64,000 nt of DNA from Roseburia sp. (lineage in GTDB: Bacteria; Bacillota; Clostridia; Lachnospirales; Lachnospiraceae), in NCBI GenBank assembly GCA_026168605.1, contig JAPFDX010000034.1, positions 138,887 to 202,886 of the forward strand, written 5' to 3'. Each line of letters starts with the position of its first letter. Position 1 is the stretch's first letter. The notes under the pieces are model-generated. The model was not told the origin of the DNA, searched no databases, and was given only the letters and a program-made list of their open reading frames with translations. The translations under genes were made by a program, and so were the position numbers. This document shows, in pieces, positions 42,947 to 51,990 of this stretch.

Positions 42947-44461
42947 TCAGTGCTTTCCCATGTCCAGCTCAAACCAGAACTCCACACCATTCTGATAATT
43001 CTTCACGCCGCAGTCCCGGTGAAAAGCTTCCATCACCGCTTTTACAATGGAAAGACCGATTCCGCTGCCGCCATATTCTCTCGTGTGTGCCTTATCGACT
43101 TTATAAAATTTGTTCCAGATCTTCTCCAGGTCTTCCTCCGGTATCGCCTCGCCGGTATTAAACACACTCACCCGGACAATATCCCCTCTCGCCTGATACC
43201 GCACAGCGATTTCTTTGGGGTCTTTCGCATGGTGGATCGCATTGCTCAGATAGTTTGTGATCACTTCCTCCACCATAAACTCGTCCGCCCACACATAAAG
43301 CGGCTCCTCCGGACATTCCGCTACCGTGATCCCGTTCTGCTCCAAAAGGATCCCTGACGAATGGATGACTCCGCCGATCAGCTCTGTCAGGTTAAAGCGC
43401 TCCATCGTCACGGTCTCCCCACCGGATTCTAACTGGTTTAACGTCAGAAGCTTTTTTACCATAAGATTCATCTTCTCCGCCTCATCCATGATGACCTCGC
43501 AGTAGAAGTCCCTGCTCTGTGCATCCTCGTTGATACATTCCCGCAGTCCTTCTGCATAGCCCTGGATCAGCGCAAGCGGCGTCTTAAGCTCATGTGATAC
43601 ATTGGAGAGAAACTCCTTGCGCATCTGGTCGATCTTCGTCTTTTTCTCAATATCTATCAAAAGCTGGTTGTTCGCACTTTTCAGTTCGGAAATCGTCTGC
43701 TCTAACGTTTCTGACATCTCATTCATGTGCGTCCCAAGTTCATCGATCTCATTCTGCCGCACGCTGCGCACCGCATATTTTGCATCGAAATCAAGCTCTG
43801 TCATGCGTTTGGAAAGCTCCGTCAGCTCCACCACCGGATTCGTGACCCTGCGGCTGACAAATACCGCCACCAAAACACTCACCGCAATCGCAAAAATCCC
43901 GATATAAAACAAAAATTTGTTCGACAGTTTCACACTCTCACGGATGCTCTCTAACGCCGAACGCATCAGGATCATATCGCCATTGGAAAGCGTCCCATAC
44001 AACACCAGATATTCCGCATTCAGCCTCGTGTCAGTTCTGCGCTCGATCATGTAAAATTCTTTCTCCACCAGAGTTGTGACCGTCTCGTCTGTCCCTCCGA
44101 AAATAATATCCATAAATTCAATCAGCATCTTCTTCGGATCATTGACCGAGGAGCGGACAACTGCCTGATCCGGTCCACTGATCAAAACGGTGATATTTCC
44201 ATTCGCACAGAGATTGTCAAACGCCACATCGAACCTGGGATCCTCCAGCATTCCCTCCGCGCTTGCCGCATCAATCACCCGGAAACCTTCCTCCAGTTCT
44301 CCCTGCTTGTTAAGCACGTAATAACGCTCTAAAAAAACCGTGTTTAAAAGCCAGCAGAGAAGGACGGTTCCAACCACCATCCCGGAAATGATCATCGCAA
44401 TTTCCCGTGTGAGCGAACCCTTTTCTCTTTTTTTCAATAATTTCGCAATACTTGTCTTCAT
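42947..44461 (-). CDS. Sensor histidine kinase
   Basis: 504 residues. Two membrane spans (about 20-40 and 180-200) flank an outside sensor of ~140 residues. HAMP, HisKA with SNVSHELKTPLALIQGYAEG, and HATPase with YLSNAIHHA and EYGGSGIGLSIVKAVME follow. It phosphorylates the OmpR-type regulator whose gene ends three bases upstream. The ATG at 44461 is chosen; the track GTG overlaps the regulator. The signal is unknown. Confidence 0.93.
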   Translation of the reverse strand: MKTSIAKLLKKREKGSLTREIAMIISGMVVGTVLLCWLLNTVFLERYYVLNKQGELEEGFRVIDAASAEGMLEDPRFDVAFDNLCANGNITVLISGPDQAVVRSSVNDPKKMLIEFMDIIFGGTDETVTTLVEKEFYMIERRTDTRLNAEYLVLYGTLSNGDMILMRSALESIRESVKLSNKFLFYIGIFAIAVSVLVAVFVSRRVTNPVVELTELSKRMTELDFDAKYAVRSVRQNEIDELGTHMNEMSETLEQTISELKSANNQLLIDIEKKTKIDQMRKEFLSNVSHELKTPLALIQGYAEGLRECINEDAQSRDFYCEVIMDEAEKMNLMVKKLLTLNQLESGGETVTMERFNLTELIGGVIHSSGILLEQNGITVAECPEEPLYVWADEFMVEEVITNYLSNAIHHAKDPKEIAVRYQARGDIVRVSVFNTGEAIPEEDLEKIWNKFYKVDKAHTREYGGSGIGLSIVKAVMEAFHRDCGVKNYQNGVEFWFELDMGKH

Positions 44462-44463
44462 GA

Positions 44464-45168
44464 TCAGCAATACCGTCCGGCACTTCCATCCGGACACTCA
44501 AATTTATATCCCATCCCCCACTCAGTCTTTATATATGTGCCCTTTTCTCCTATTTTGGCCCGCAGTTTCTTAACATGAGTGTCTATCGTACGCGCATCCC
44601 CAAAATAATCATAATTCCACACATGGTTTAAAATCTTTTCCCGTGAGAGCGCAATCCCTTCATTTTCCAGAAAATACGCCAGCAGTTCAAATTCCTTGTA
44701 ACTCAGTTCCACCGCAGTTCCATCCACTGTGACCAGATGCGCCGTCTTATCAATCACGATCCCGCCCTTGGAAAGAATCTCGTTCTCCTCCTGCTGTCTG
44801 CCGCTGCGTCGCAAAATTGCCCCCACACGCGCCATCAGTATTTTCGGTGAAAACGGTTTGGAAATATACTCATCCACCCCGAGTTCAAACCCGTTTAACT
44901 CGTCGCTCTCCTCGCCTTTTGCGGTGAGCATGATGATCGGCACTTTTGAACCTGACCGTATCTCGCGGCAGACTTCAAATCCATTGCAGCGCGGCATCAT
45001 GACGTCAAGGATCAGCAACGCGATATCCTTTTCCCTGTAAAAAATATCAAGCGCCTCCTCGCCGTCTCCTGCCTCAAGCACTTCATAACCCTCGCGTACA
45101 AGAAAGTCCCTCACCAGCTTGCGCATCCTGCTCTCATCATCCACTACCAGAATTTTTATTTTCTCCAT
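44464..45168 (-). CDS. OmpR-family response regulator
   Basis: 234 residues. The receiver has acidic VVDDESRMRKLVRD and the phospho-acceptor in LLILDVMMPRCNG. The winged-helix DNA-binding domain contains LSYKEFELLAYFLENEGIAL and YDYFGDARTIDTHVKKLRAK. It pairs with the kinase just downstream and starts behind GGGAGG. Confidence 0.95.
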   Translation of the reverse strand: MEKIKILVVDDESRMRKLVRDFLVREGYEVLEAGDGEEALDIFYREKDIALLILDVMMPRCNGFEVCREIRSGSKVPIIMLTAKGEESDELNGFELGVDEYISKPFSPKILMARVGAILRRSGRQQEENEILSKGGIVIDKTAHLVTVDGTAVELSYKEFELLAYFLENEGIALSREKILNHVWNYDYFGDARTIDTHVKKLRAKIGEKGTYIKTEWGMGYKFECPDGSAGRYC

Positions 45169-45235
45169 CTGTCCGCATCCTCCCTATTTCCGGTTGTCTT
45201 TATTCTAGCAGTCATTTATGAAAAATCTGTGACGC

Positions 45236-45814
45236 CTACTCGTCCCCGATCCCAAGCTCCGCCTCTTTTTGGCGTATCACACTTTCACGCTCTTCCAATT
45301 CTTCTTCCCATCCCGCATAGCGGTTGATCAGCTTCTGTTCATAATTGACGATCGTCGGACTTCCCGCCGTCGCAGAGATCACGAACATCGCCGCCACGCA
45401 GACAAACAAAATAGCCGCAACACCACTCATAATGCGGTAACGGTTTTTGTAATCAACATTCACATAGCGCTCCCTGACGGTTTTTCTGGTCTTTGGATTC
45501 TCATACCGCACGCGCATCTGTCTCTCCAGAAGCGTATGCCGCACCGGGATCGGCAGTATCTCAGCCTTATCCACCGATGGTGCCATCTGTAAATACTCCT
45601 GCAATTCTTTAAGATAAGAAAGTCCTGCCGCTGTCTCAAACAGACGCTCCCGCACAAGTTTATTGTAAACCTGAAGCACCTTTTCGGGCTGTTTCATATC
45701 CAGCTTTTCTTTTACGATACGGATCCCTTCCGCCTCCTTTTCCGCCTGCCTCATCTCCGCACTATTGGCAAACAGAAAGCCGTTTACGATCATTTTTTCC
45801 TTTTGTTCTTCCAT
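45236..45814 (-). CDS. Single-span membrane protein, unknown family
   Basis: 192 residues. A helical cytosolic N-terminal part (about 1-115: NGFLFANSAEMRQAEKEAEG, then LQVYNKLVRERLFETAAGLS) precedes one span (about 125-147). A short outside coiled coil (WEEELEERESVIRQKEAELG) follows. I do not recognise the family. The -35 of its probable promoter lies in the end of repeat copy B. It is 67 bp upstream of the two-component genes and could be read together with them. Confidence 0.75.
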   Translation of the reverse strand: MEEQKEKMIVNGFLFANSAEMRQAEKEAEGIRIVKEKLDMKQPEKVLQVYNKLVRERLFETAAGLSYLKELQEYLQMAPSVDKAEILPIPVRHTLLERQMRVRYENPKTRKTVRERYVNVDYKNRYRIMSGVAAILFVCVAAMFVISATAGSPTIVNYEQKLINRYAGWEEELEERESVIRQKEAELGIGDE

Positions 45815-45845
45815 AACCCCACATCCTCTTTTTCAATTATGCCGT

Positions 45846-45875
45846 TTTATATGCTTTATTAGATCAGGGTGTCAA
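45846..45875 (-). promoter_or_regulatory. Promoter with -35 inside repeat B
   Basis: On the minus strand TTGACA (45870-45875), 18 bp and TATAAA (45846-45851), pointing out of the repeat toward the gene starting at 45814. The -35 is part of the terminal GTGTCAAAAGGG of the element. Confidence 0.5.
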
Positions 45876-46170
45876 AAGGGAGTTTTCAAAAATGGGATTG
45901 GCAAAATGTACAAATGGTATTCTGATTTGTGCATATGGAGAAACTTAGAAATTCTTAATGTTCTGCCAATTTCCAGCAATTCGACGGCAGGGATGCCGAC
46001 GAAAGCCCGAATTGCGCCACGGATGGCGCATCGAGGGCGGTTGTGTTCCTGCACATGAACAATACCCAGAGCATTTTAGAAATTCTTAGTTTCGGAATCC
46101 TGAACAAAAGGAATATCATTTGTGCAGTTCGCCAGTTGCAATTTATAAAACCCTTTTTGACACCTTGATC
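45862..46170 (+). repeat. Long-inverted-repeat element, copy B (309 bp)
   Basis: The ends GATCAGGGTGTCAAAAGGG and CCCTTTTTGACACCTTGATC are complementary, and the imperfect arms run about 110 bp on each side. The centre has the same hairpins as copy A with compensatory changes (GCCC/GGGC instead of GTCC/GGAC; CGGCA-GGGA-TGCCG). TTTATTA directly flanks both ends (45855-45861 and 46171-46177) and may be a target duplication. No ORF is carried, as in a MITE-like element. Confidence 0.88.
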
Positions 46171-46210
46171 TTTATTATAAAAAAAGCTGTGGGGAAATGC
46201 AATGGCAGGA

Positions 46211-49162
46211 TTACCGCTTCTCATCCCACTTTCTATTTGTTTCCAAAAAACGGTCATAAAAATCCTGGAGACTCTCTGTTCCGTTCCCGGCCTTCAGCAT
46301 ATGCTCCCGCATCGCCAGCATCTCCTCATGTGTAAAAGAGTATGTCTGTACCGGTGTGTCATTCTCAAGATTATCAAATGCTGCCCGCAATGCAGCCACA
46401 TACTCCGCATCCGTTTTCCAAACGGAATCATCCGCCAAACCGCCATTTTCATATGACTGCCCATAGTAGTGCTCATTGATAAAACGCGTTGTTTCCGCCG
46501 TCTCTGCCGGCATCGGCGCGGTGTCGACGATATGCACGGTGATCTGCTTTTTATAGATACTTCCGGCACTATCTACCACCGTCAGATTCTCCGTACAACT
46601 TCCACTCTTTTGAAACTGCGTGAAATCTGCTGGTGCATAATCCGGTATGGAAAAAGACGTACCGTTTTCGTGAAAACCCGGAAGAATCGGGCTGCCGTCC
46701 TCGCGGTCGGATGCAGTCGCATGGCTTAAGATCTCCTCCTGCGTGATAAAGCCACTCTGTGCCTGCTCCAGCGTATAGTAAAGATCTGCCGCCTGAATCC
46801 ACGGGCAGTCATCCCACACTGCATAGAGAGTGATCGTAGCACCATTTTGCCCCACTACCCCTGCCGCTTCGGTCAGCGCCTTCATATCAATGGTCTCACC
46901 CGCCTTCCACTGCGGTTCCAGGTCGCCTTTTTTATCTTCCAGAGACCACCCGAGGAATACAGACGGGTAAACCTTCGGTTTCTGCTCTGCTTCCGGCTGC
47001 TCCGTTGCCTGCTCCGCTCTGGATTCCTGCTGCTCTGTCTCCGCGCCATCCTCCGGCTGCTGCGTCACCGGAAGATCCATTTTCTCTACAGACGCCCCGG
47101 CTTCTGTTCCCGGCTCCTCTGTTGGTGGCATCACTTCGTCAACTTCCGGTTCTGTCTCTGTGTCCGGTGGCGTCGTTTCATCTGCTTCCGGCTGCTCCAC
47201 CGGTGGCGTCACTTCGTCAATTCCCGTTTCAGTCTCCGGCTGTTCCTCCGGCGTTGTCGCTTCGTCAGCTTCAGACTGTCCTTCCGGTTCTCCCGCTTCT
47301 GCTTCTGCTTCTTCCGGCTCTGCCGTTAAGCTAAGCGCACCGGACAGCACCTGATCCGTCACATTCACGCCGTCCTGCGTGTACTTGGCATAATAAGCTT
47401 CTCCATCCGGTAGCATGATCTGTTTGTCGTACTGCGTTGTGATATTGTCAAGATGCGTCACCTCTCCGCCATCGTTCGGATGGAATGCAACCGTATAGGC
47501 ATTGGCTTCTGCCTCTGCGCGCATGGAAACATTACCGTTTGGCATGGTAAAGGTGTAGTCCTTGTTTGCCATGTTGTAACTTCCCGTCCACCCCTTCCAG
47601 TGATAGCCCGGTTGCACTGTCGCGCCAATCGTCACCTTGCTTCCATACGGATAGTCACCGCCACCCGTCACGGATTCGATTCCGGCGCCTCCCTGCACAT
47701 CGAGCGTATATTTTGGTACTGCACTGGAAGATGCCTTCCACATCTGATCGATCCAGTACCCCGTGTTTGTGCCGTCTGCCCGAAGATAGCCATGAAAACC
47801 TGCGCTGTTTTTAAAGACTGTGCTGCCTGCTCCCTTTGGCTTACACTGCACCGTATAGCTGATCGTGCTGCCATTCATCATGGACGCAACAGAGTTACCG
47901 GAAAATGTCACCGTGTTGCCGCTTATCGCTCCCTGAATCGTGGTGCTGCCATTTACCACCGCCGTAGCACTGGTTGGCGTTAAGCCGCTGTCGATCTGTA
48001 CCGTCATATTTCCGTCATAGATTCCGGTGTCCGGTGTGGATGCAACGTTCTTAAATTCACCCTTTACCGTCACGCCGGAAGGGCTGTTCACTGTCGTTGT
48101 CTGGGTGCCTGCAAAATCAGGATAAGCGATATCTACCGCCATTCCAAGAAGAAACGAAGTCGTCCAGTTGATGTTTTGTACAGTCAGATCAATGCGGTTC
48201 GCATTGTTACCCATGTTACTGTTAATATCCGATAAGTCCATACGGATGCAGCCGTTTCCGTAATCTCTGTCATTGACCAGATTTCCGTTTCTGTACAGTC
48301 CGGGAGAATACGTCGAGTTTGACACCACCTGACCGATCAGTCTCCCGCTATTGTCATACGTGGAAATATTCTCAATCATAGGCTTGTCATGCCCTGCGTT
48401 TGACGCTCCGAAAAACACCTGCCCGGTCGCTGTTCCACTGGATTTTGACTTCAAACCGTTCCCAAGTGTCAGTGTTGAGCCGAAATCAGTTGCCATATAA
48501 AACTTTGCACCCATATCAAGCTTTACAGCCCTGACCGGGAAACTGTCGTCCTCCTCCACAACAATGAGCTGCCATGAGCCCGGGGATTCCCCGCCGCCAT
48601 AATCGCCGCCATCACCGTAATTAAAAAACGGAATGTTGCAGACTGCATAATTACCATATCCGGTATTTTTCACTATTTCAGTTACATCTGTCGCCATACA
48701 GAACAAGCTTCTCATGCCAGAATTATTACCAACCACACGCCAATCATTGATTGCGTATTCTGCACGTATAAAATGCTTGCTGCCATCCGATGCAACAAAC
48801 AAAACAGGATCTGTAGCTGCCTGCTTTGCCCTTGTCTGCCATACCAGATACGCATACTTGATCTTACTTGTACTGGTTGGTCTGTGCAACGTTGCTACCG
48901 AACTGTTTGCGTAACCCCCGCCCAGATCATTGTATATCTGTTTTCCCATCGGGTTCCCATGCGGACTGTACCTCACATAATGGTTTGTGTTTCCAGTATA
49001 GTTAAACTGATACCTGCCGACACGCGTACCGATCAGGGTCTGTATCGTCTCCTGTCCGGTAACTGCCGCGTTTACCCGCTGCGGCATTGCCGTTACAAGA
49101 CAAAGACACACCAGAATCACCGCGATCGCTCTTTCCATATTTAATTTTCTGCCATATTGCAA
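46211..49162 (-). CDS. Large secreted surface protein with InlB-type repeats
   Basis: 983 residues. It has a signal peptide (AIAVILVCLCLVTAMPQRVNA). A large N-terminal beta-rich region (about 35-490) contains adhesin-like stretches. Next are beta-grasp repeats of the Listeria-Bacteroides type (GYHWKGWTGSYNMANKDYTF; AYTVAFHPNDGG), a Pro/Glu/Thr-rich spacer (about 610-730), and a C-terminal part with another repeat (VFLGWSLEDKKGDLEP). No LPXTG motif or C-terminal span is seen. The only start with a proper ribosome site is a TTG at 49162 (GGAGG seven bases before). It follows the Tad-like genes and may be a pilus-associated adhesin; that link is positional. Confidence 0.8.
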   Translation of the reverse strand: MQYGRKLNMERAIAVILVCLCLVTAMPQRVNAAVTGQETIQTLIGTRVGRYQFNYTGNTNHYVRYSPHGNPMGKQIYNDLGGGYANSSVATLHRPTSTSKIKYAYLVWQTRAKQAATDPVLFVASDGSKHFIRAEYAINDWRVVGNNSGMRSLFCMATDVTEIVKNTGYGNYAVCNIPFFNYGDGGDYGGGESPGSWQLIVVEEDDSFPVRAVKLDMGAKFYMATDFGSTLTLGNGLKSKSSGTATGQVFFGASNAGHDKPMIENISTYDNSGRLIGQVVSNSTYSPGLYRNGNLVNDRDYGNGCIRMDLSDINSNMGNNANRIDLTVQNINWTTSFLLGMAVDIAYPDFAGTQTTTVNSPSGVTVKGEFKNVASTPDTGIYDGNMTVQIDSGLTPTSATAVVNGSTTIQGAISGNTVTFSGNSVASMMNGSTISYTVQCKPKGAGSTVFKNSAGFHGYLRADGTNTGYWIDQMWKASSSAVPKYTLDVQGGAGIESVTGGGDYPYGSKVTIGATVQPGYHWKGWTGSYNMANKDYTFTMPNGNVSMRAEAEANAYTVAFHPNDGGEVTHLDNITTQYDKQIMLPDGEAYYAKYTQDGVNVTDQVLSGALSLTAEPEEAEAEAGEPEGQSEADEATTPEEQPETETGIDEVTPPVEQPEADETTPPDTETEPEVDEVMPPTEEPGTEAGASVEKMDLPVTQQPEDGAETEQQESRAEQATEQPEAEQKPKVYPSVFLGWSLEDKKGDLEPQWKAGETIDMKALTEAAGVVGQNGATITLYAVWDDCPWIQAADLYYTLEQAQSGFITQEEILSHATASDREDGSPILPGFHENGTSFSIPDYAPADFTQFQKSGSCTENLTVVDSAGSIYKKQITVHIVDTAPMPAETAETTRFINEHYYGQSYENGGLADDSVWKTDAEYVAALRAAFDNLENDTPVQTYSFTHEEMLAMREHMLKAGNGTESLQDFYDRFLETNRKWDEKR

Positions 49163-49178
49163 CTTATTCCCTCCGTTC

Positions 49179-50111
49179 TTAATGCCATTCAGACGTACCG
49201 CCTAAATCCGTGCCATCATCTGAGCCAGTGCCCGGCTGTGGTACAAAATCCTCAACGTCGTCAAACTCCGGAGACTCCCACCAGTTATCAGACGGCGCGC
49301 CACTGTTACCAGATGTATCACCACCAGCATTTCCTGCATCTGTACCGCCTGCATTGCCGGTATTTCCGCCATTGCCTGCGTCTCCTGCGTTACCGCCCTG
49401 ATCTGTGCCGCCTGCATTGCCGGTATTTCCGCTGTTATCTGTATTTCCGGTTCCTCCGACATTTCCTGCGCCGCCGTTACTGCCTGCATTCCCAGTGCTG
49501 CCATTATCAGGAGCTGCGGTGCTTCCGGTGTTACCGCTGTTACCCGCACTGTTTGTATTTCCTACATTATTTACATTTTCTACATTTCCAGTATTGCCCG
49601 CAGCCCCTGTATTTCCAGCATTTCCTCCATTATTTCCACTGACCGCACTACCGTTACTTCCTGCTCCCTTTGTCGGAGTACTTACTTTCTGATCGGACAG
49701 ATACTTGTCACTGACATATCCTTCCTCACCGTTATAATTGATCCGGTACCAGCCCGTATCCGCCTGACCGGTCACGGTTACTTTCTGTCCTGCCGTTAAA
49801 CTGCCGAGTTTTTCATGATCGGAGCCAGGACCCTTTCTGACATTTACGGTCTGCGTGGCATACTTTGTAGCAGACAGTTCTGTGACGGCAAATGCCGGAG
49901 TTTCCGTTTCTTCCGGAATCTCTGTTTCTGTCGTCTCTGTTTCCTCTGTTTCTTCCGCGATCTCTGTGACTTCCTCTGTCTCTGTCACTGCAATAACTTC
50001 CGTTCCTACGACATCCTCGGTCTTATTGCTGCCGCATCCGGTCACTGCTCCTGCAAGCACGCTCACGCTTAATCCCATGATTCCCAAAAATTTCAGTGTG
50101 TTCTTTTTCAT
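49179..50111 (-). CDS. SH3-domain lipoprotein with Gly/Asn-rich tail
   Basis: 310 residues. A lipobox signal (VLAGAVTGCGSNK) precedes a Glu/Thr-rich linker and one bacterial SH3 domain (VNVRKGPGSDHEKLGSLTAG, then YRINYNGEEGYVSDKYLSDQ). A Gly/Asn/Thr/Ala-rich tail of short repeats such as GNTGNAGGTD occupies about 150-275. The C-terminus is acidic (FDDVEDFVPQPGTGSDDG). It is likely wall- or glycan-binding at the surface. It sits 16 bp before the large surface protein and after the pilus genes. The nucleotide repeats only reflect the peptide repeats. Confidence 0.82.
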   Translation of the reverse strand: MKKNTLKFLGIMGLSVSVLAGAVTGCGSNKTEDVVGTEVIAVTETEEVTEIAEETEETETTETEIPEETETPAFAVTELSATKYATQTVNVRKGPGSDHEKLGSLTAGQKVTVTGQADTGWYRINYNGEEGYVSDKYLSDQKVSTPTKGAGSNGSAVSGNNGGNAGNTGAAGNTGNVENVNNVGNTNSAGNSGNTGSTAAPDNGSTGNAGSNGGAGNVGGTGNTDNSGNTGNAGGTDQGGNAGDAGNGGNTGNAGGTDAGNAGGDTSGNSGAPSDNWWESPEFDDVEDFVPQPGTGSDDGTDLGGTSEWH

Positions 50112-50218
50112 AACTTCTCCTCTTCTTTTCTTCTTCCATTGATAACATTTTTACAACAGTAGTATTAGTATACCTGAACCGCGCTGAAAATACCAGTATA
50201 TCTTTTCTCTGCAACACA

Positions 50219-50824
50219 CTATTCCCATGCGGCGTAATAGGAAAGCTCTCCATGCACCGGCTGTGAAAAATCTGCAAGATAATCATTGCTGTCTCTCCAG
50301 CCGGCAAAGGATGCTCCCTCCAGCCTCGGCTCCACCGGCATTTTCACCGTCTCCCCATCCATCACCACGCAGCGTTTATAACAGTCCCCGTCTTCCACCA
50401 GTTCTTCCTTATTCATATAAAATGAAACTTCGCACACCTTCATCTTTGGTTCCTCCTTTTTCCGTTCACGGATAACCACGCGTTCCCACGAGGTCTCTCC
50501 CTCCATGCCGTTAGGGTGCGCATAGCTTCCCGCCACACGCAATGCCAGAATCCCTTTCTCTGCATCTGCCTGGCAGACTTCAAATGTCAGATCTGTGTCC
50601 GCGTCCACCGCGAGCGCCATGCGCCCGATACAGCCCGCGAGAAGCTCTTTCTCGCCATATACAGTCTCGCTCTCCGCCACTTCTTTTAAGGCGCCCTCCA
50701 TCGCTGTCGACAGATTTTCCCGCACTTCAGTGTTTCGGTTCATGTCCCCACAGATCGTCATGACCATCGCGAGCACCATTACTCCCAAAATCCCACTCAC
50801 AAGCAGCAATGCCACATTTTTCAT
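50219..50824 (-). CDS. Pilin-like protein with InlB-type C-terminal domain
   Basis: 201 residues from the ATG at 50824 (MKNVALLLVSGILGVMVLAM). One N-terminal hydrophobic helix is followed by a TadE/pseudopilin-like ectodomain. The C-terminal ~50 residues fit a Listeria-Bacteroides beta-grasp repeat (PRLEGASFAGWRDSNDYLAD, ending SYYAAWE). It overlaps the preceding gene by four bases (ATGA), so the two are coupled. It could be a minor pilin that carries a binding domain; this is inferred. Confidence 0.72.
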   Translation of the reverse strand: MKNVALLLVSGILGVMVLAMVMTICGDMNRNTEVRENLSTAMEGALKEVAESETVYGEKELLAGCIGRMALAVDADTDLTFEVCQADAEKGILALRVAGSYAHPNGMEGETSWERVVIRERKKEEPKMKVCEVSFYMNKEELVEDGDCYKRCVVMDGETVKMPVEPRLEGASFAGWRDSNDYLADFSQPVHGELSYYAAWE

Positions 50825-51306
50825 GCCACACCTCCGTTTACCGGAAGCAGGATCCTGCACCGTTTTATGTGATTCCATCTGTCCGTTGCACACAGTTGCA
50901 CCAGATAAATCCCCGGGCGTTCAAACGAAATCTGTCCGGTCTGCGCATCATAAATGTCATACTCCACCGCTCCCTGTCTGTCGTAGACACCTTCTATTAC
51001 CGGATCCAGTTCTGTGTTTTCACAGTCCGACGCACCGAAAAGCTCTGATGCAGGATAGCTGCCAACAAGCAGCGGCTCTTTTTTCCGGCAGAAAATTTCC
51101 GGTCTTTTCCGCGCCCCCTCCTCCACATAAACCACAAATTCGCTCCCCTTTTCCGGTTGTTCTTCCGTCAAAAATGCTCCCATCATATGCCAGATACCGA
51201 CATTTCCGTTCTCATCCTGTATCCCCGTAAAAAGAAGTACAAGAAAAAGAAACAGCACTGCCAGCCCCAGCAGAAATTTTCCATATATCTCTATGATCTG
51301 TTTCAT
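50821..51306 (-). CDS. Pilin-like protein, Tad-like locus
   Basis: 161 residues. The N-terminus MKQIIEIYGKFLLGLAVLFL shares the I-[IM]-x-x-[YF]-G head with the other small proteins of this locus. One hydrophobic helix is followed by a ~130-residue ectodomain, beta-rich at the end (QISFERPGIYLVQLCATDRW). No family is recognised. It lies in a continuous minus-strand run and is coupled to the next gene. Confidence 0.7.
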   Translation of the reverse strand: MKQIIEIYGKFLLGLAVLFLFLVLLFTGIQDENGNVGIWHMMGAFLTEEQPEKGSEFVVYVEEGARKRPEIFCRKKEPLLVGSYPASELFGASDCENTELDPVIEGVYDRQGAVEYDIYDAQTGQISFERPGIYLVQLCATDRWNHIKRCRILLPVNGGVA

Positions 51307-51318
51307 CGCAACTCCCTT

Positions 51319-51465
51319 CTACCCACAAATCGTATACAGATATTGCAGACAGATCTGTCGCAGCGCTCCGCCACTCTGAAATAATTTCATCCAGACGGAA
51401 AACACTGCCAGCCCGCCTGCCAGTTGCAGCAGACTGCTGCCGTAATGCTCCATAATTTCCTTCAT
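51319..51465 (-). CDS. Small pilin-like protein, 48 aa
   Basis: Not in the ORF track. It begins MKEIMEHYGSSLLQLAGGLA, with GGAGG six bases upstream, and ends LYTICG. One hydrophobic segment follows the HYG head. The size and head match small Flp1-like pilins of clostridial Tad systems. It lies between two other pilin-like genes with short gaps. Confidence 0.7.
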   Translation of the reverse strand: MKEIMEHYGSSLLQLAGGLAVFSVWMKLFQSGGALRQICLQYLYTICG

Positions 51466-51488
51466 GATCTTTCCTCCATTTCATGCAC

Positions 51489-51599
51489 TCACAAAAGTAC
51501 CGACATATAATTTAACAATGTTGCCATCCACACAGCAAAACAGCTTCCGCCCAGCAATACCAGCATTGCCACTCCCATCTCACCGATCACTGTTTCCAT
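51489..51599 (-). CDS. Small hydrophobic protein, 36 aa (pilin-like)
   Basis: Not in the ORF track. It begins METVIGEMGVAMLVLLGG and is nearly all one hydrophobic helix. GAGGGGG lies nine bases before this ATG (another ATG is three codons earlier). The GEMG head resembles the HYG heads of its neighbours. The short length makes it the least certain of the set. Confidence 0.55.
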   Translation of the reverse strand: METVIGEMGVAMLVLLGGSCFAVWMATLLNYMSVLL

Positions 51600-51652
51600 T
51601 TTCCGCATCCCCCTCTCATATCCGGTTAAAAACAAGCGTCCACACACCAGAT

Positions 51653-51988
51653 TTATCGTGCAATCCCCCGTGTTGTGCGCTCCTGCGCAATCCCAAGCAG
51701 CGGAATCTTGTAATCATAGATCAGGCATACCTCCGCCATCTGGCGGTTCTCATCCCCTCCATATTTACACGGCGTAATCTCTAACCTATACCCTCTCCGC
51801 TCCGCTTCACGGACGCACCCCGCCGTCACATTCGGATTAAAGTTGCTGTTTTCCAGCTCAGCCACCACCGCAGCCTTATATTCTTTTGCCTCCGCAACCT
51901 CGCCACTGACGCCGAGCATACTGACGCACAGACACAGATTACACATCAGCATCAGAAGTCCCGAAAAAATCTCCACAATATACTTCAA
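51653..51988 (-). CDS. TadE-like pseudopilin, 111 aa
   Basis: It begins MKYIVEIFSGLLMLMCNLCL: the locus head followed by a hydrophobic helix. VAEAKEYKAAVVAELENSNF follows, resembling the junction after the helix in TadE-like proteins. The ectodomain has two cysteines (GCVREAERRG; ITPCKYGG) that may form a disulfide. It starts two bases after the TadB/TadC-like stop. Confidence 0.7.
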   Translation of the reverse strand: MKYIVEIFSGLLMLMCNLCLCVSMLGVSGEVAEAKEYKAAVVAELENSNFNPNVTAGCVREAERRGYRLEITPCKYGGDENRQMAEVCLIYDYKIPLLGIAQERTTRGIAR

Positions 51989-51990
51989 GC

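Noticed and set aside
49290-49660. Short tandem repeats suggestive of a CRISPR or minisatellite
   Set aside because: The units are irregular, without constant spacers, and simply encode the Gly/Asn/Thr-rich tail of a lipoprotein.
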